This document shows positions 1-8,852 of a stretch of 64,000 nucleotides of DNA, piece after piece (position 1 is the stretch's first letter; every line of letters starts with the position of its first letter). Below the pieces are notes generated by a model. It did not search any database. It saw nothing but the letters and a program-made list of their open reading frames with translations, and was not told the origin of the DNA. The DNA comes from Bradyrhizobium diazoefficiens (lineage in GTDB: Bacteria; Pseudomonadota; Alphaproteobacteria; Rhizobiales; Xanthobacteraceae): contig NZ_JAENXS010000001.1 of NCBI RefSeq assembly GCF_016612535.1, forward strand, positions 3,460,343 through 3,524,342, read 5' to 3'. The translations under genes were made by a program, and so were the position numbers.

Positions 1-1143
1 TCACAGGTGCCGCAACGTGTGCTCGACAGGATGCACGAGGCCCTTGTCTCATCCTGCGCCAATGACGGTGCCCATTTCAGGACGTCGCAGGGTACGAGGC
101 GCATCGTCGAGGAAGGTCTGAAGGCTGCCGCCGACTTCCTAAATGCCGGCAGCGACGAGATTGTCTTCGGTCTGAACACGACGTCGCTGCTCTTTCACTT
201 CTCGCAGATGCTGGCGCGGGACTGGCAACCGGGCGACGAGATTCTGCTGACTCGTATGGATCATGACGGGAATATCGCGCCTTGGCTCATCGCAGCCGAG
301 GCGCGTGGGGTCACGGTGCGCTGGCTCGACTTCGATCCCGAAACCTTCGGGTACCGCTATGACACGCTGGATGAGCTGGTCGGCCCGCGCACGCGGCTGG
401 TCGCGTGCAATCATGCAAGCAACCTTCTCGGTACGATCAACGACGTGACCCGTATCGTCGCGGCCGGTCGTGCCGTCGGAGCCGTTACCATGGTCGACGC
501 CGTGCAATCGGCGCCGCATTTGCCCATTGACGTCAAGTACATCGGCTGCGACCTGCTCGCCTGCTCGCCATACAAGTTCTTTGGCCCACATGCCGGTCTG
601 CTCTACCTGAGGGCCGAGGTCCGCGATCGTCTGAAGCCGCTCAAAGTCCGGCCTTCTTCATGGAACATGCCGACGCGCTTCTCGCCTGGCACCCCCTCCT
701 TCGAAGCGATTGCCGGCACCGCGGGCGCCATTGAGCATTTGGCATGGCTCGGCGATAGATTTGGCGGGATGGCCGGTGGGACGCTGCGCGCACGCATCGT
801 TGCCGGCCTCGACGCCGCCAGTCGTCACGAGACCGCGTTGATGCGCCGCCTCTTCGATGGTTTCGCCCAGCTTCCCGGCTTCCGCCTCTTCGGTCCTGGT
901 TCAAACCGTATTCTCGAGCGGGTACCGACCTTGAGTTTTCTCCTGCCCGGCAAGAATGCAAACGCGACTGCCGAGCATCTCGCTCGTCGCAATATCTTTG
1001 CCTGGAGTGGCAGTTTCTACGCCTTCGAGGCCGCTCAGCGGCTCAAGATCGAGTCCGAAGGCGTGACTCGCATCGGCTTGGCCCACTACAACACGGCGGC
1101 CGAGATCGACGCGTTCCTGAGCGCTCTCGCCGAGCTAGTTTGA
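1..1143 (+). CDS. Class V aminotransferase, cysteine-desulfurase-like (5' end outside window)
   Basis: PLP-dependent enzyme of the class V aminotransferase fold, closest in style to the VC1184-type cysteine desulfurase-like group. The frame is open from base 1, and the visible protein begins inside the normal N-terminal region (RVLDRMHEAL), so the true start lies upstream of the window. Visible family features are the VDAVQSAPHLPID stretch that contacts PLP and the Schiff-base lysine motif CSPYKFFGPHAGLLY. It ends with a normal TGA. The substrate cannot be read from sequence: it may be a genuine desulfurase or an isomerase or lyase of the same fold. No suf or isc genes are adjacent, which argues against a housekeeping Fe-S role. 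Confidence 0.8.
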   Translation, partial: SQVPQRVLDRMHEALVSSCANDGAHFRTSQGTRRIVEEGLKAAADFLNAGSDEIVFGLNTTSLLFHFSQMLARDWQPGDEILLTRMDHDGNIAPWLIAAEARGVTVRWLDFDPETFGYRYDTLDELVGPRTRLVACNHASNLLGTINDVTRIVAAGRAVGAVTMVDAVQSAPHLPIDVKYIGCDLLACSPYKFFGPHAGLLYLRAEVRDRLKPLKVRPSSWNMPTRFSPGTPSFEAIAGTAGAIEHLAWLGDRFGGMAGGTLRARIVAGLDAASRHETALMRRLFDGFAQLPGFRLFGPGSNRILERVPTLSFLLPGKNANATAEHLARRNIFAWSGSFYAFEAAQRLKIESEGVTRIGLAHYNTAAEIDAFLSALAELV

Positions 1144-1250
1144 GCGGCCGATCAAAGGTGTAGAGACGCCGCCCCGGCAAGGTGAAACAAAAGACGCAAG
1201 TACGCAAACTAACCTCCACGACGCCCATCGAACTCGGTTTATCCCAATGT

Positions 1251-1299
1251 GTCCCGAGAGCGGGACGCTCAACTTGAGCCCGGAGCGAACGCCGGGCTC
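1251..1299. promoter_or_regulatory. Two consecutive perfect hairpins upstream of the pyc stub
   Basis: First stem GTCCCG/CGGGAC with loop AGAG (1251-1266). Second stem GAGCCCGG/CCGGGCTC with an 8-base loop (1276-1299). Neither is followed by a T-run, so they are not classical rho-independent terminators. They lie 21 bases upstream of the pyc start and may be part of its leader. Confidence 0.35.
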
Positions 1300-1320
1300 G
1301 CACTTTGAAGGGCGGCGAAG

Positions 1321-1482
1321 ATGAGCAAACTCGTTCCTGCAGTAAGGTCCCGGATCAGAAACCTTCTTGTCGCAAATCGCTCTGAAATCGCAATCCGGAT
1401 TTTCAGAGCCGCGTGCGAGTTGGGACTGCGAACATTCGCTGTCTATGCAGATGAGGACAAACTCTCGCTTCATCGGTTCGAG
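1321..1482 (+). pseudogene. pyc: Pyruvate carboxylase, N-terminal stub cut by IS66
   Basis: The first ~54 codons match the start of the biotin-carboxylase domain of pyruvate carboxylase. The motifs [20 protein letters not shown] and DKLSLHRF are the family's ATP-grasp entry region. A purine-rich ribosome site (GAAGGGCGGCGAAG) precedes the ATG at 1321. After HRF the reading frame passes directly into IS66 TnpC sequence ([15 protein letters not shown]), so the remaining ~1,090 residues expected for the family are missing. The enzyme would have made oxaloacetate from pyruvate. The stub cannot work. A functional copy elsewhere in the genome is likely but cannot be seen here. Confidence 0.8.
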
Positions 1483-1517
1483 ATGGACACCAATGCGGTC
1501 GAGCGTGCGATGCGGCC

Positions 1518-1525
1518 GATCAAGC
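1518..1525. repeat. 8-bp target duplication GATCAAGC, left copy
   Basis: GATCAAGC directly abuts the left end (GCAAGCG) of the inner IS66. The identical octamer follows its right end at 3542-3549. Eight bases is the normal IS66 duplication length, and joining the flanks restores the TnpC reading RPIKLNAKNSLFAG. Confidence 0.9.
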
Positions 1526-1566
1526 GCAAGCGTAGCGCTGCGGCCCTTTCGATTGGCGCTTGACGC

Positions 1567-2639
1567 CTATCTTGACGGCGTGACGCGACGCCGCGGCTTC
1601 CATTTGTCGGACAAAGCGTTGACGGCGGCCTAGCCCCTTCCGCTCGATCACGTGCCGCTCCGGTCCCCAGAGGCGCATTTGTTCGTGCTCCGTATGGGCG
1701 GGTTCGCCGATGGCGTCGAGGTATTCGACATAGCCTGGCGCACCGCCGACATCTTCCGGAGGACAACGGCCGGCGGCCTCGAGCAAGAGGGGAAGCCCCT
1801 CCGTTGTCGTGTTGTCGAACCACTTTTCGAGCTTGATCACCTCATAGCCGTCGCAGTGGATGATGCCGCGATAGCCTTCGAGCAGTCTCAAGCCATGAAC
1901 GGCGCCGCGGCCCGGTGCATAGGCATAGACCACCCCAGGCGGATCAGGCCCAGCCCACGGCCTGTCATCGCGCGAGAGCGCCCAGAAGTAGCCAGTTTTG
2001 GTACGGCCGCGCCCCGGATCCAGCACCGGCGCCGGGGTCTCATCGACTCAGAGCTTTGGGAGGCGAGCAGCAGCTCGCGCAGGCGATGCCACAAGGGCTT
2101 TAAATCTTGGGCGGCATAGCCGACCCAAAAAGCGAGCGTGGAACGATCAATGGCGATACCGTGCGTCGCCAGCATCTGCGCTTGGCGGTAAAGGGGCAAA
2201 TGCCAATGATACTTGGCGTCGATGACGACGCGATACTGCGCGGGTACGACGTCCAGCCTCTGACTTTCATCGCGACCAATCTCAAAGAGATCGCCATTGC
2301 AGCACGGGCAACAGGTTTCAGCCGGCATCAGGGTTTCGACGATGCGCGGCAGATGTTCTGGCAGATGACCACGGTTGGCTCTGCGCTAGGCAGTTCTCTT
2401 CTCGCAGGTTCTGGGATTGGCGCGATCCTCGGCTCTTCGAGAGCCGCGACAGCCTCTTCGATGTCCTCCAGAACAAGCTGTAGCTGATCAGCATCCAGCT
2501 TCTCCGACGATCGACCGAACTGCGCATCTTTTGCAAGCTTGAGCAACCGCTCGAGCCTGGCGCAGCGATCCAGCAGAGCCGCGGCAAAGACACGCAACTC
2601 GGCTGGATCGCTCGGCAGCTCATCAGGCAAATCACTCAT
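1567..2639 (-). pseudogene. tnpC: IS66 tnpC fused to passenger ORF by deletion
   Basis: The N-terminus (MSDLPDELPSDPAELRVFAA) is the same as the full TnpC at 36106-37671. A frameshift follows about residue 90, then VPAQYRVVIDAKYHW shows an internal loss of ~40 residues. In the 3' part, TnpC runs normally through VLDPGRGRTKTGYFWA and GLRLLEGYRGIIHCDGY. It then continues in frame as EVIKLEKWFDNTTTEG, which belongs to the pRiA4b ORF-3-type passenger. The join lies near 1843. The chimera keeps one open frame from about 2026 to 1520 but has no complete catalytic domain. Confidence 0.8.
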
Positions 2640-2690
2640 TAGTCCGATTTTGCCACGCTTCGCGCCCCGATGCAGCGAAGATTTTTATCT

Positions 2691-3044
2691 TTACGCAAGC
2701 GCCTTCGGCTGCGGGATTCGAGGTGCATGCATGCGTGTCCAATCCATGCCGGCCAGAAGCGCCGACAGCTGCGCGGCGTTCATCCGCATTACGCCAGCTA
2801 CGATGGGAGGCCATTTGAAGCCGCTGCCATCGAGCCGCTTCCAGTACATCACAAGGCCGCTGCCATCCCAGACGACAATCTTTACCCGATCCGCGCGTTT
2901 TGCACGGAAGACCAGCGCCCCACCCCTCATCGGATCATGGCCCAGCGTCTCCTTCGCCAAGAGCGCCAAGCCCTCCGCACCCTTCCTGAAGTCCACAGGT
3001 TGCGTCGCCACGTAAATCATGAGGCTCGCCGGCGGCGTCAGCAT
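2691..3044 (-). CDS. tnpB: IS66 accessory protein TnpB
   Basis: 117 residues, complete, nearly identical to the copy at 37723-38076. It shows the TnpB hallmarks VDFRKGAEGLALLAKETLGHD and VKIVVWDGSGLVMYWKRLD. IS66 elements need TnpB for efficient transposition, although its biochemical role is unclear. Its ATG overlaps the end of tnpA, so translational coupling is likely. The start is MLTPPASL, chosen by comparison with the second copy. Confidence 0.85.
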   Translation of the reverse strand: MLTPPASLMIYVATQPVDFRKGAEGLALLAKETLGHDPMRGGALVFRAKRADRVKIVVWDGSGLVMYWKRLDGSGFKWPPIVAGVMRMNAAQLSALLAGMDWTRMHAPRIPQPKALA

Positions 3045-3454
3045 GAACGTGTCCGTCGAAGCGCTATGAACACATCGCTCAACACAGCAAGGCCAGGCGT
3101 CCCGCGTATCTCGACCCATGCCCCCTGGAGCTCGACCGTAACAACGGCTGCTTCCGGCGACGCGGAGGACTCCGTAGCCGCCGGTAGCGACGATTCCGAC
3201 ACCAAAGGTACAAACGATAAGGCATCCGCCGAAGGCACCAACTGGCCTAAACGCGCTCGACGTCGCCAATCAAGCACCTCCTGGGGCCGGCAGCCATGGC
3301 GGGGGGCGACATTTGTTACAACCGCGCTTGGCTCGAGACTATCCGCGACAATCTGGGCCTTCAAATCATCCGGCCACTGCTTTCGACCTACGCCAGCATA
3401 CACTTCGATACGTGGCGACAGCGGTCGTCTTATGTCGCCCGAATGGTCGTCCAT
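3038..3454 (-). CDS. tnpA: IS66 protein TnpA (helix-turn-helix)
   Basis: IS66 OrfA-type protein. The start is placed at MDDHSGDIRRPLSPRIE. The frame is open upstream to 3511 but that extension is poorly supported. The helix-turn-helix region is visible as WPDDLKAQIVADSLEPSAVV...RHGCRPQEVLDWRRRAR. It overlaps tnpB at its 3' end. The closest relative in the window is 38070-38492. Confidence 0.8.
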   Translation of the reverse strand: MDDHSGDIRRPLSPRIEVYAGVGRKQWPDDLKAQIVADSLEPSAVVTNVAPRHGCRPQEVLDWRRRARLGQLVPSADALSFVPLVSESSLPAATESSASPEAAVVTVELQGAWVEIRGTPGLAVLSDVFIALRRTRSC

Positions 3455-3541
3455 TGTGAGCACCCTTGCCGAAGATGACTCTTCTGACGGTGCTCCCAAG
3501 ACTCCGCTCAAACAATCCGAAGGACCTCGGCGCTGCGCTTA

Positions 3542-3549
3542 CGATCAAG
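3542..3549. repeat. 8-bp target duplication GATCAAGC, right copy
   Basis: Exact match to 1518-1525. It immediately follows the inner IS66 end and then continues into outer tnpC sequence. Confidence 0.9.
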
Positions 3550-3781
3550 CTTAACGCCAAGAACTCCCTTTTTGCCGGTTGGGGACGAGGGCGCCGAGAG
3601 TTGGGCAGTACTAGCCTCGTTAATCGAGACCTGTAAGCTCAATAGCGTCAGTGCCGAGCACTGGTTCGCTGACGTTCTCGCCAAGCTCGTCAATGGTTGG
3701 CCTGCGGCGCGACTGGACGAACTGCTTCCCTGGGCGTCGACCTATACGATGCATACACATGATCCGAGGCTGGCGGCATGA
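3550..3781 (+). pseudogene. tnpC: Outer IS66 tnpC, C-terminal piece
   Basis: Encodes the TnpC C-terminus (LNAKNSLFAG, then after a one-base shift DEGAESWAVLASLIETCKLN...LPWASTYTMHTHDPRLAA). It aligns with the last ~70 residues of the intact TnpC at 36106-37671. The frame changes near 3585, so the gene was already damaged apart from the inner insertion. Its stop overlaps the start of the passenger gene in the ATGA arrangement also seen in the intact copy. Confidence 0.8.
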
Positions 3782-4378
3782 GCCTCAACACGAGCGCGGT
3801 CCGGATCAAGGTGACCCTCAAGGATGTGAAGCCGGAGGTTATGCGTCGCCTTGTCGTACCCGTCACCCTGCTGCGTCTCGATCGGCTGCATCTGACGCTG
3901 CAGGCGGCATTTGGCTGGACAAACAGCCACCTCTTCGAGTTCCACTTCGGCGAAGAACGTTGGGGCATCCCCGATCCCCGGTGATTTTGGTCCCAGCCGA
4001 TCGATGCCAGCAAGGCGCGACTCTGCGATATCGTTGCGAGACCGGCGCCAAGACGATCCATTATCTCTATGACTTCGGCGACAGCTGGGACCCTGTGATC
4101 AAGCTCGAAAAATGGTTCGACAAAGCGACGACAGAGGGACTTGCCATCTTGCTCGATGCTGCCGGCCGCTGCCCGCCAGAGGATGTCGGAGGTGCGCCCG
4201 GGTACGCCGAATACCTTGATGCCATCAGCGACCCCGCCCATCCGGAGCACGAGCACTGCGCCTCTGGGGCCCGGAGCGGTTCGATCCCAACGTCGTCGAC
4301 CGGAAGGCGCTCGAGGCCGCCGTCAACGCATTGTCCGGAATTTGGAAGCCGCGCCGGCACAAGCTGCGAACAAAATAG
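3778..4378 (+). pseudogene. pRiA4b ORF-3-type passenger, frameshifted
   Basis: It begins with MSLNTSAVRIKVTLKDVKPE, nearly identical to the intact passenger at 35507-36109. The first frame stops after GIPDPR. The rest continues in another frame as ETGAKTIHYLYDFGDSWDP and GRCPPEDVGGAPGYAEYLD, and a further shift occurs near the end. The family is common next to IS66 tnpC genes in Rhizobiales and its biochemical function is not established. Broken here. Confidence 0.75.
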
Positions 4379-4423
4379 GCGTCAAGCGCCATTCAAAAGG
4401 GTCGCAGAGTTACGCTTACGTTG

Positions 4424-4677
4424 CGTAAGTTCGTCAATGACCGCACCGAGACACTCACCGGCTGCGGACACCTGAAGGCCGAAGGTCACCTCGGGCGCTG
4501 CTACCTCAAAGGCCGTGCCAGCGATGCCGCCAACGTCATTCTCTGCGCTGTCGGCTACAATTTCCGAGGCATCCCCGCTTGGCTCAGTGAGCACTCTTAC
4601 GCCTGTTCCTGCTCCAACTATGGGGCCGACCTCGTACGCCAAGCCACGCTCAACCGGGCTTCTTAACGGACGACTAC
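4424..4677 (+). pseudogene. IS5-type transposase, C-terminal tail
   Basis: Contains the transposase end motifs DRTETLTG, HLKAEGHLGRCYLKGRASDAANVI and GYNFRGIPAW. It finishes at the shared terminal sequence CTTCTTAACGGACGACT (4661-4677), which recurs at the ends of the remnants at 43826, 55739 and (slightly changed) 57385. An internal piece of the transposase is missing between TLTGC and HLKAE. It lies directly against the outer IS66 end. Confidence 0.7.
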
Positions 4678-5191
4678 TCTCAAGTGCTTAAACACGTTGG
4701 CCCGCCGCAAGGGTGGATGTGCAGAGAACATTCCACCGTCGTCGCTTCGTTGGTGCCGACTCTCTCGCCGCTCCTGAGCGGGAAATTCCATACGCTCGAG
4801 TCGTCACAAACCTTTCGTCGTTGGCGCTGCTCTTCGGGATCGTTGAGCAGCATCACCTGGACGCACTGAGTTATCCTGATGTGTACGTAGCGTACGCTTG
4901 TGGTCATGCGGCGGTACGAAACGTACTGTTCTGGCGTGATTATAACACGCTCAGTTGGCGCCGATTTACGTTCGTCCGTTTCGTACAAAGTTTGCGCGTC
5001 CATGACGAGCGCGATCTGTCAAAGTACTCAAGCGAGAGGCGGAATGGTCCGCATCGCGACGTTGCTGGTTCATCTATCAGGTGACGTTCGAGGAAGGCCC
5101 TGCAGGTCGAGAATGATTGGGGGCGAAGGCGGCTGATCTCCTTCACGTAGAGGCGCAGCTTCCTTTGAGGCGAAACACTGGAGGACAATTT
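4678..5191. other. Non-coding stretch upstream of the porin
   Basis: No credible gene on either strand; the short frames have no recognisable motifs. It must contain the porin promoter, but I cannot single out a -35/-10 pair. The last 12 bases carry the porin ribosome site. Confidence 0.4.
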
Positions 5192-6700
5192 ATGAAGATT
5201 GCGAAGAGCCTTTTGCTCGGTTCGGCGGCGGGTCTGATCGGCATGGCCGGCGCACAGGCGGCCGATCTTCCCTTGAAGGCGAAGGCGATCGAGTACGTGA
5301 AGATCTGCTCGCTTTATGGAGCCGGTTTCTATTACATCCCGGGCACTGACACGTGCATCAAGCTGGGTGGCTATCTGCGCGCCGATACCATGTTGGCCAC
5401 GAACGCTGATTTTGATGCCGCCAGTGCCGGTGTGGCGGGCGCGCAAAACCGCCTCAGCAATTACTACACGTCCCGGGTCCGACAAGATCTGCAAATCGAC
5501 ACGCGCACCGCGACCGAGTACGGATTGGTGCGGACCTTCGCAGAGTTGGCATTCACCTGGACTTCGGGCACCTACAGCGGTCTGGGAACTGGTGGCACGG
5601 CCTACACCGCGTCACTCGGGTCGCAGGTCGCAGGTGGTTCGCTCGGTATCTACTACGCCTTCATCCAGTTTGGTGGGTTCACCTTCGGCAGAGCGGCGTC
5701 AGCGTTCAGGACCCCTTGGGGCGAGTATCCGGCAAACAACTTCGAGCTGCCGGGCGGCGGCGGTTGGGATCCCGTGAGCCAGGTCACGTATACGGCTGAC
5801 TTCGGTCAAGGCATCACGGCTTCGTTCTCGGCCCAGGATCAGGTCGCCAATTATCAGACCAACATCTGGAACGTGAGCGGCGCGACCGCCGCAGGCCTGG
5901 CGACCGGTACCTACGGTGCCAACGATATCGGCGGTTCGCGAGCTCCAGACTTCGTCGCCAGCGTCCGGGTTGACCAGGCTTGGGGACTCTTCCAGGCATC
6001 GTTCGCTGCACATGATAACCATGCTGCCTATTTCGGCGCGACCGAAGTCACTGGCCATCCTGGCGATAAGTGGGGTTGGGCAGGACAGCTTGCGCTATCG
6101 ATCAAGAACCTTCCGACGGGCGCGGGCGACACAATCAACTTGACCGGCGTGTATACGAACGGCGCGAGCCGTTACAACTTCCAGGACTATATGGGGACAT
6201 CGTTCGCGATGTACGGCGGTACGAGCGTGCCGGGTGCCTATCAAAGTCTCGGCGTTGCCGGTGTGTCTGACTCCGTCTTCGTCGCCGGTGCCGGGCAGGA
6301 GCTGACCACGACCTATGGCTTCAATGGTGGCTACACCCACAACTGGAATCCATACTGGAACACCTCGCTCTTCGGCGCGTATGCGGCTGTGCGGTACAAC
6401 GGCACAGCGAAGAGCTACATCTGCGGCGCGTTCGTTGCGACCCTCGCGCTATCGAGCGGCGCTACCGGCTGTAACCCCGACTTCAACTATGCGGTTGTCG
6501 GCACAGCGACACGCTGGACGCCGGTCAAGAATCTGACCTTTACGGCCGAACTCGGTTACCTGATGCTCGACCAGAAGTATGCGAGCGGAAGCGCGGTGAC
6601 ACTGCCGGTGCAATCGGGTGTCGCCAAGCCCGGTGCCGCGTATGAGCTGAAGGACCAGAACAGCCTCGTGCTGTTGCTCCGTGCGCAGCGGAATTTCTGA
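5192..6700 (+). CDS. Outer-membrane porin, Porin_2 family
   Basis: 502-residue beta-barrel porin of the alphaproteobacterial Porin_2 family, for passive uptake of small hydrophilic solutes across the outer membrane. The signal peptide spans residues 1-23 (MKIAKSLLLGSAAGLIGMAG, then AQA, cleavage before ADLPLKA). The mature N-terminus has the family's conserved pattern with paired cysteines (VKICSLYGAGFYYIPGTDTC) and the first strand IKLGGYLRADT. It ends in a typical outer-membrane C-terminus with a terminal phenylalanine (LVLLLRAQRNF), the BAM recognition signal. The start was chosen at 5192 because GGAGGA lies 9 bases upstream and the signal peptide begins there. It is monocistronic, with a strong terminator downstream. 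It appears intact among decayed neighbours. Confidence 0.92.
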   Translation: MKIAKSLLLGSAAGLIGMAGAQAADLPLKAKAIEYVKICSLYGAGFYYIPGTDTCIKLGGYLRADTMLATNADFDAASAGVAGAQNRLSNYYTSRVRQDLQIDTRTATEYGLVRTFAELAFTWTSGTYSGLGTGGTAYTASLGSQVAGGSLGIYYAFIQFGGFTFGRAASAFRTPWGEYPANNFELPGGGGWDPVSQVTYTADFGQGITASFSAQDQVANYQTNIWNVSGATAAGLATGTYGANDIGGSRAPDFVASVRVDQAWGLFQASFAAHDNHAAYFGATEVTGHPGDKWGWAGQLALSIKNLPTGAGDTINLTGVYTNGASRYNFQDYMGTSFAMYGGTSVPGAYQSLGVAGVSDSVFVAGAGQELTTTYGFNGGYTHNWNPYWNTSLFGAYAAVRYNGTAKSYICGAFVATLALSSGATGCNPDFNYAVVGTATRWTPVKNLTFTAELGYLMLDQKYASGSAVTLPVQSGVAKPGAAYELKDQNSLVLLLRAQRNF

Positions 6701-6759
6701 TTTCCAGTCGAACCAGAGGAGAGAAACGGCTCTGTATATCCAAGTATAACCTCCAAGAG

Positions 6760-6794
6760 AGGCCTCCGGTATGCCCACCGGAGGCCTTTTCTTA
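6760..6794 (+). terminator. Rho-independent terminator of the porin gene
   Basis: Perfect 11-bp stem AGGCCTCCGGT/ACCGGAGGCCT with the six-base loop ATGCCC, followed by TTTCTT, 60 bases after the porin stop codon. Confidence 0.9.
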
Positions 6795-7420
6795 AGTAAG
6801 AGGCCATGCTTTGGCCATTTGTGCCAGGACCCGCAAAGACGACCCGCCTCACAACCTTGGATGGGGATGGGACCATCGTCTCGTGGACACAGATTACAAA
6901 AAGACTTTTCGCTGCGCGGCTCATGATTCCTGGCAGTCATCCCGAATAACTGGATGTATCTCTTCGATTCGCATCCGGGGCTGCCGTTGTTGTCGCTGCC
7001 GGGAAAGCGGATCATCAGCACCCTAGTCACGGACCCTTCAGACAACGGTGCTTATACAAGTCCTGCGCCTAAGCGCCCGGTGAGCCCAATTTATGATCAT
7101 CCAGTGTTGTCGTGCCAAGCGACACCGCGCCATCCGCGTACGAGGTTGCGAACCGCATAGGGGTGCGCGTAACCGCGCTGTCGGGTCGTTCGATAGATCT
7201 CTAGGACCCACGCACTGGACTGGCATCAAGGGAGTTATCTCCAAAACAAGCTTGTTTCAGGCCCAAAGCCTTTCGTGGCTGACTTTTGCGGCGCTGATAA
7301 ACTACGCGGGCGAGATACGCTTAGGCGGCCATGTGATCGCTCGCCAGGAAACGCAAGGAAAAAGCATCAAGGCCGTTGGCGAGAGGCCGCGCTCTTCAAA
7401 ACGAGGAAAGAGAGGTATGC
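6795..7420. other. Intergenic stretch without recognisable gene
   Basis: Open frames here are short or lack family motifs on both strands. The final bases (AGGAAAGAGAGG) serve as the ribosome site of the acyl-CoA dehydrogenase pseudogene. Confidence 0.35.
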
Positions 7421-8576
7421 ATGGACTTCGCGCTCACCGATCAGCAGGAGACAATCCGCGATGCGATCGTCAAGATCTGCTCCCGCTTCGACGACGCCTA
7501 CTGGCTCGACAAGGATCGCAATGGAGGCTTTCCCCATGACTTCCACAAAGCGCTTGCTGATGACGGCTGGCTTGGCATCTGTGTACCGGAAGGCCTACGG
7601 CGGATCCGGTCTTGGCATTACGGAAGCCGCCATTATGATGAGGACAATCTCCGAGTCTGGCGGCGGCATGTCGGGCGCCTCCGCCGTGCGCATTAACGTG
7701 TTCGGGCTCAATCCGGTCGTGGTGTTCGGAACGGAGGAACAGCGCCGGCGCATGCTGCCGCCGATGGTGGGAGGGCGTGAAAAGGCATCCTTTGCGGTGA
7801 CTGAGCCGAACACCGGACTTAACACTACCCAGCTCAAGACGCGCGCGGTCGCGAAAAACGGGCGCTATATCGTCAACGGCCAGAAGGTCTGGATCTCAAC
7901 AGCCCAGGTAGCCCATAAGATCCTGCCGCTCGCGCGCACCACGCCGCTGGCGGAGGTAAAAAGCCCCACCCGCGACTTAGTTTATTTTACACCGATTTCA
8001 ATAGCAGATTAAGGTCCACGAGATCGAAAAGATGGGCCGCAAGACAGTCGATTCCAACGAGTTGTTCTTCGAGAATTTTGAGATACCGATGGAGGACCGC
8101 ATCGGCGAGGAGAATCGGGGGTTCGAATATATTCTTGAGGGTATGAATCCCGCGCGCATATTGATCGCGGCGGAAGCGGTAGGACTGGGCAAGCTCGCGT
8201 TGTCGCGTGCGGCCGAGTATGCAAAGACGCGCATCGTGTTTAATCGGCCAATCGACAAAAATCAGGCGATTCAGCATCCGCTGGCGAAGAACTGGGTCGA
8301 GCTCGAGGCGGCTTGGCTCATGGTGATGTCGGCGGCTTGGCAATATGACAAAGGATGCCTTGCGGCGCTGCTGCGAACGCTGCCAAATATCTGGAGGTTG
8401 GTTTCCACGGCTGCGAGCAAGCCGTGATGATTCATGGCGGCTTCGGCTATGCCAAGGAATTCCACGTCGAGCGTTATCTGCGCGGGATAATGATTCCGAG
8501 CATTGCGCCCGTCAGCCCGCAACTGGCGCTAAGCTTCATCGCCGAGAAGGTGCTCGGCCTTGCAAAGGCGTATTGA
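7421..8576 (+). pseudogene. Acyl-CoA dehydrogenase, several frameshifts
   Basis: Pieces of one FAD-dependent acyl-CoA dehydrogenase appear in order in different frames. These are MDFALTDQQETIRDAIVKIC (N-terminal helices), YGGSGLGITEAAIMM, ASFAVTEPNTGLNTTQLKT plus YIVNGQKVWIS (flavin-binding beta domain), NELFFENFEIPMEDRIGEEN, and QAVMIHGGFGYAKEFHVERY (C-terminal domain). At least three indels and an internal stop near 8010 separate them. About 385 residues in total matches family length, so little was deleted. The enzyme would have oxidised an acyl-CoA to its 2-enoyl-CoA. The specific substrate is unknown. Now non-functional unless the shifts are sequencing errors. Confidence 0.85.
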
Positions 8577-8852
8577 TCCCGGATCATCAACCGGCCTGCG
8601 CACGTTTGGCAGCCAGCCATGAACCTGGCTCACCTGAGACGCAGTCGATTCGAAGGTACTGTTCTGACTTATTAGGTACTGAGCTACGCGAGGAGTTTTT
8701 GTATTGATCTTGTCCCGTCCATCTACTTGGGAATCTGCGCAATAGCGTCAAAGATCGCTAAAGTTCTGCATCAATGCTGCGCGTGCTTCGCAAGTTTGCA
8801 GGAAAGCAGACTCCTGTTCGACTACAACACGTTGCCAAAGAGGAGGATGCAA
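8577..8852. other. Spacer between dehydrogenase pseudogenes
   Basis: No gene seen. It ends in a strong ribosome site AGGAGG (8841-8846) in front of the alanine dehydrogenase start. Confidence 0.4.

Larger units (their letters stand above)
1526..3541 (-). mobile_element. Inner IS66-family element with internal deletions
   Basis: Bounded by imperfect terminal repeats (GCAAGCGTAGCGCTGCGGCC at the left, the reverse of GTAAGCGCAGCGCCGAGGTCC at the right) and by an exact 8-bp target duplication. It is about 2.0 kb against 3.1 kb for the full copy at 35466-38580. tnpA and tnpB are intact. tnpC has lost about 40 codons near its zinc-ribbon region, carries a frameshift, and is fused to the passenger gene by a second, larger deletion. 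One terminal base differs from the usual GTAAGCG. Probably immobile unless helped in trans. Confidence 0.9.
1483..4419 (+). mobile_element. Outer IS66-family remnant, split by a second IS66
   Basis: Plus-strand IS66 pieces lie on both sides of the inner element: TnpC residues [15 protein letters not shown] (1483-1525), then LNAKNSLFAG onward (3550-3781), then the passenger gene (3778-4378) and the terminal repeat ending in CGCTTAC at 4419. The 5' three quarters of the element (tnpA, tnpB, most of tnpC) are gone, deleted together with the end of pyc. The element belongs to the same type as the complete copy at 35466-38580. Confidence 0.8.
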
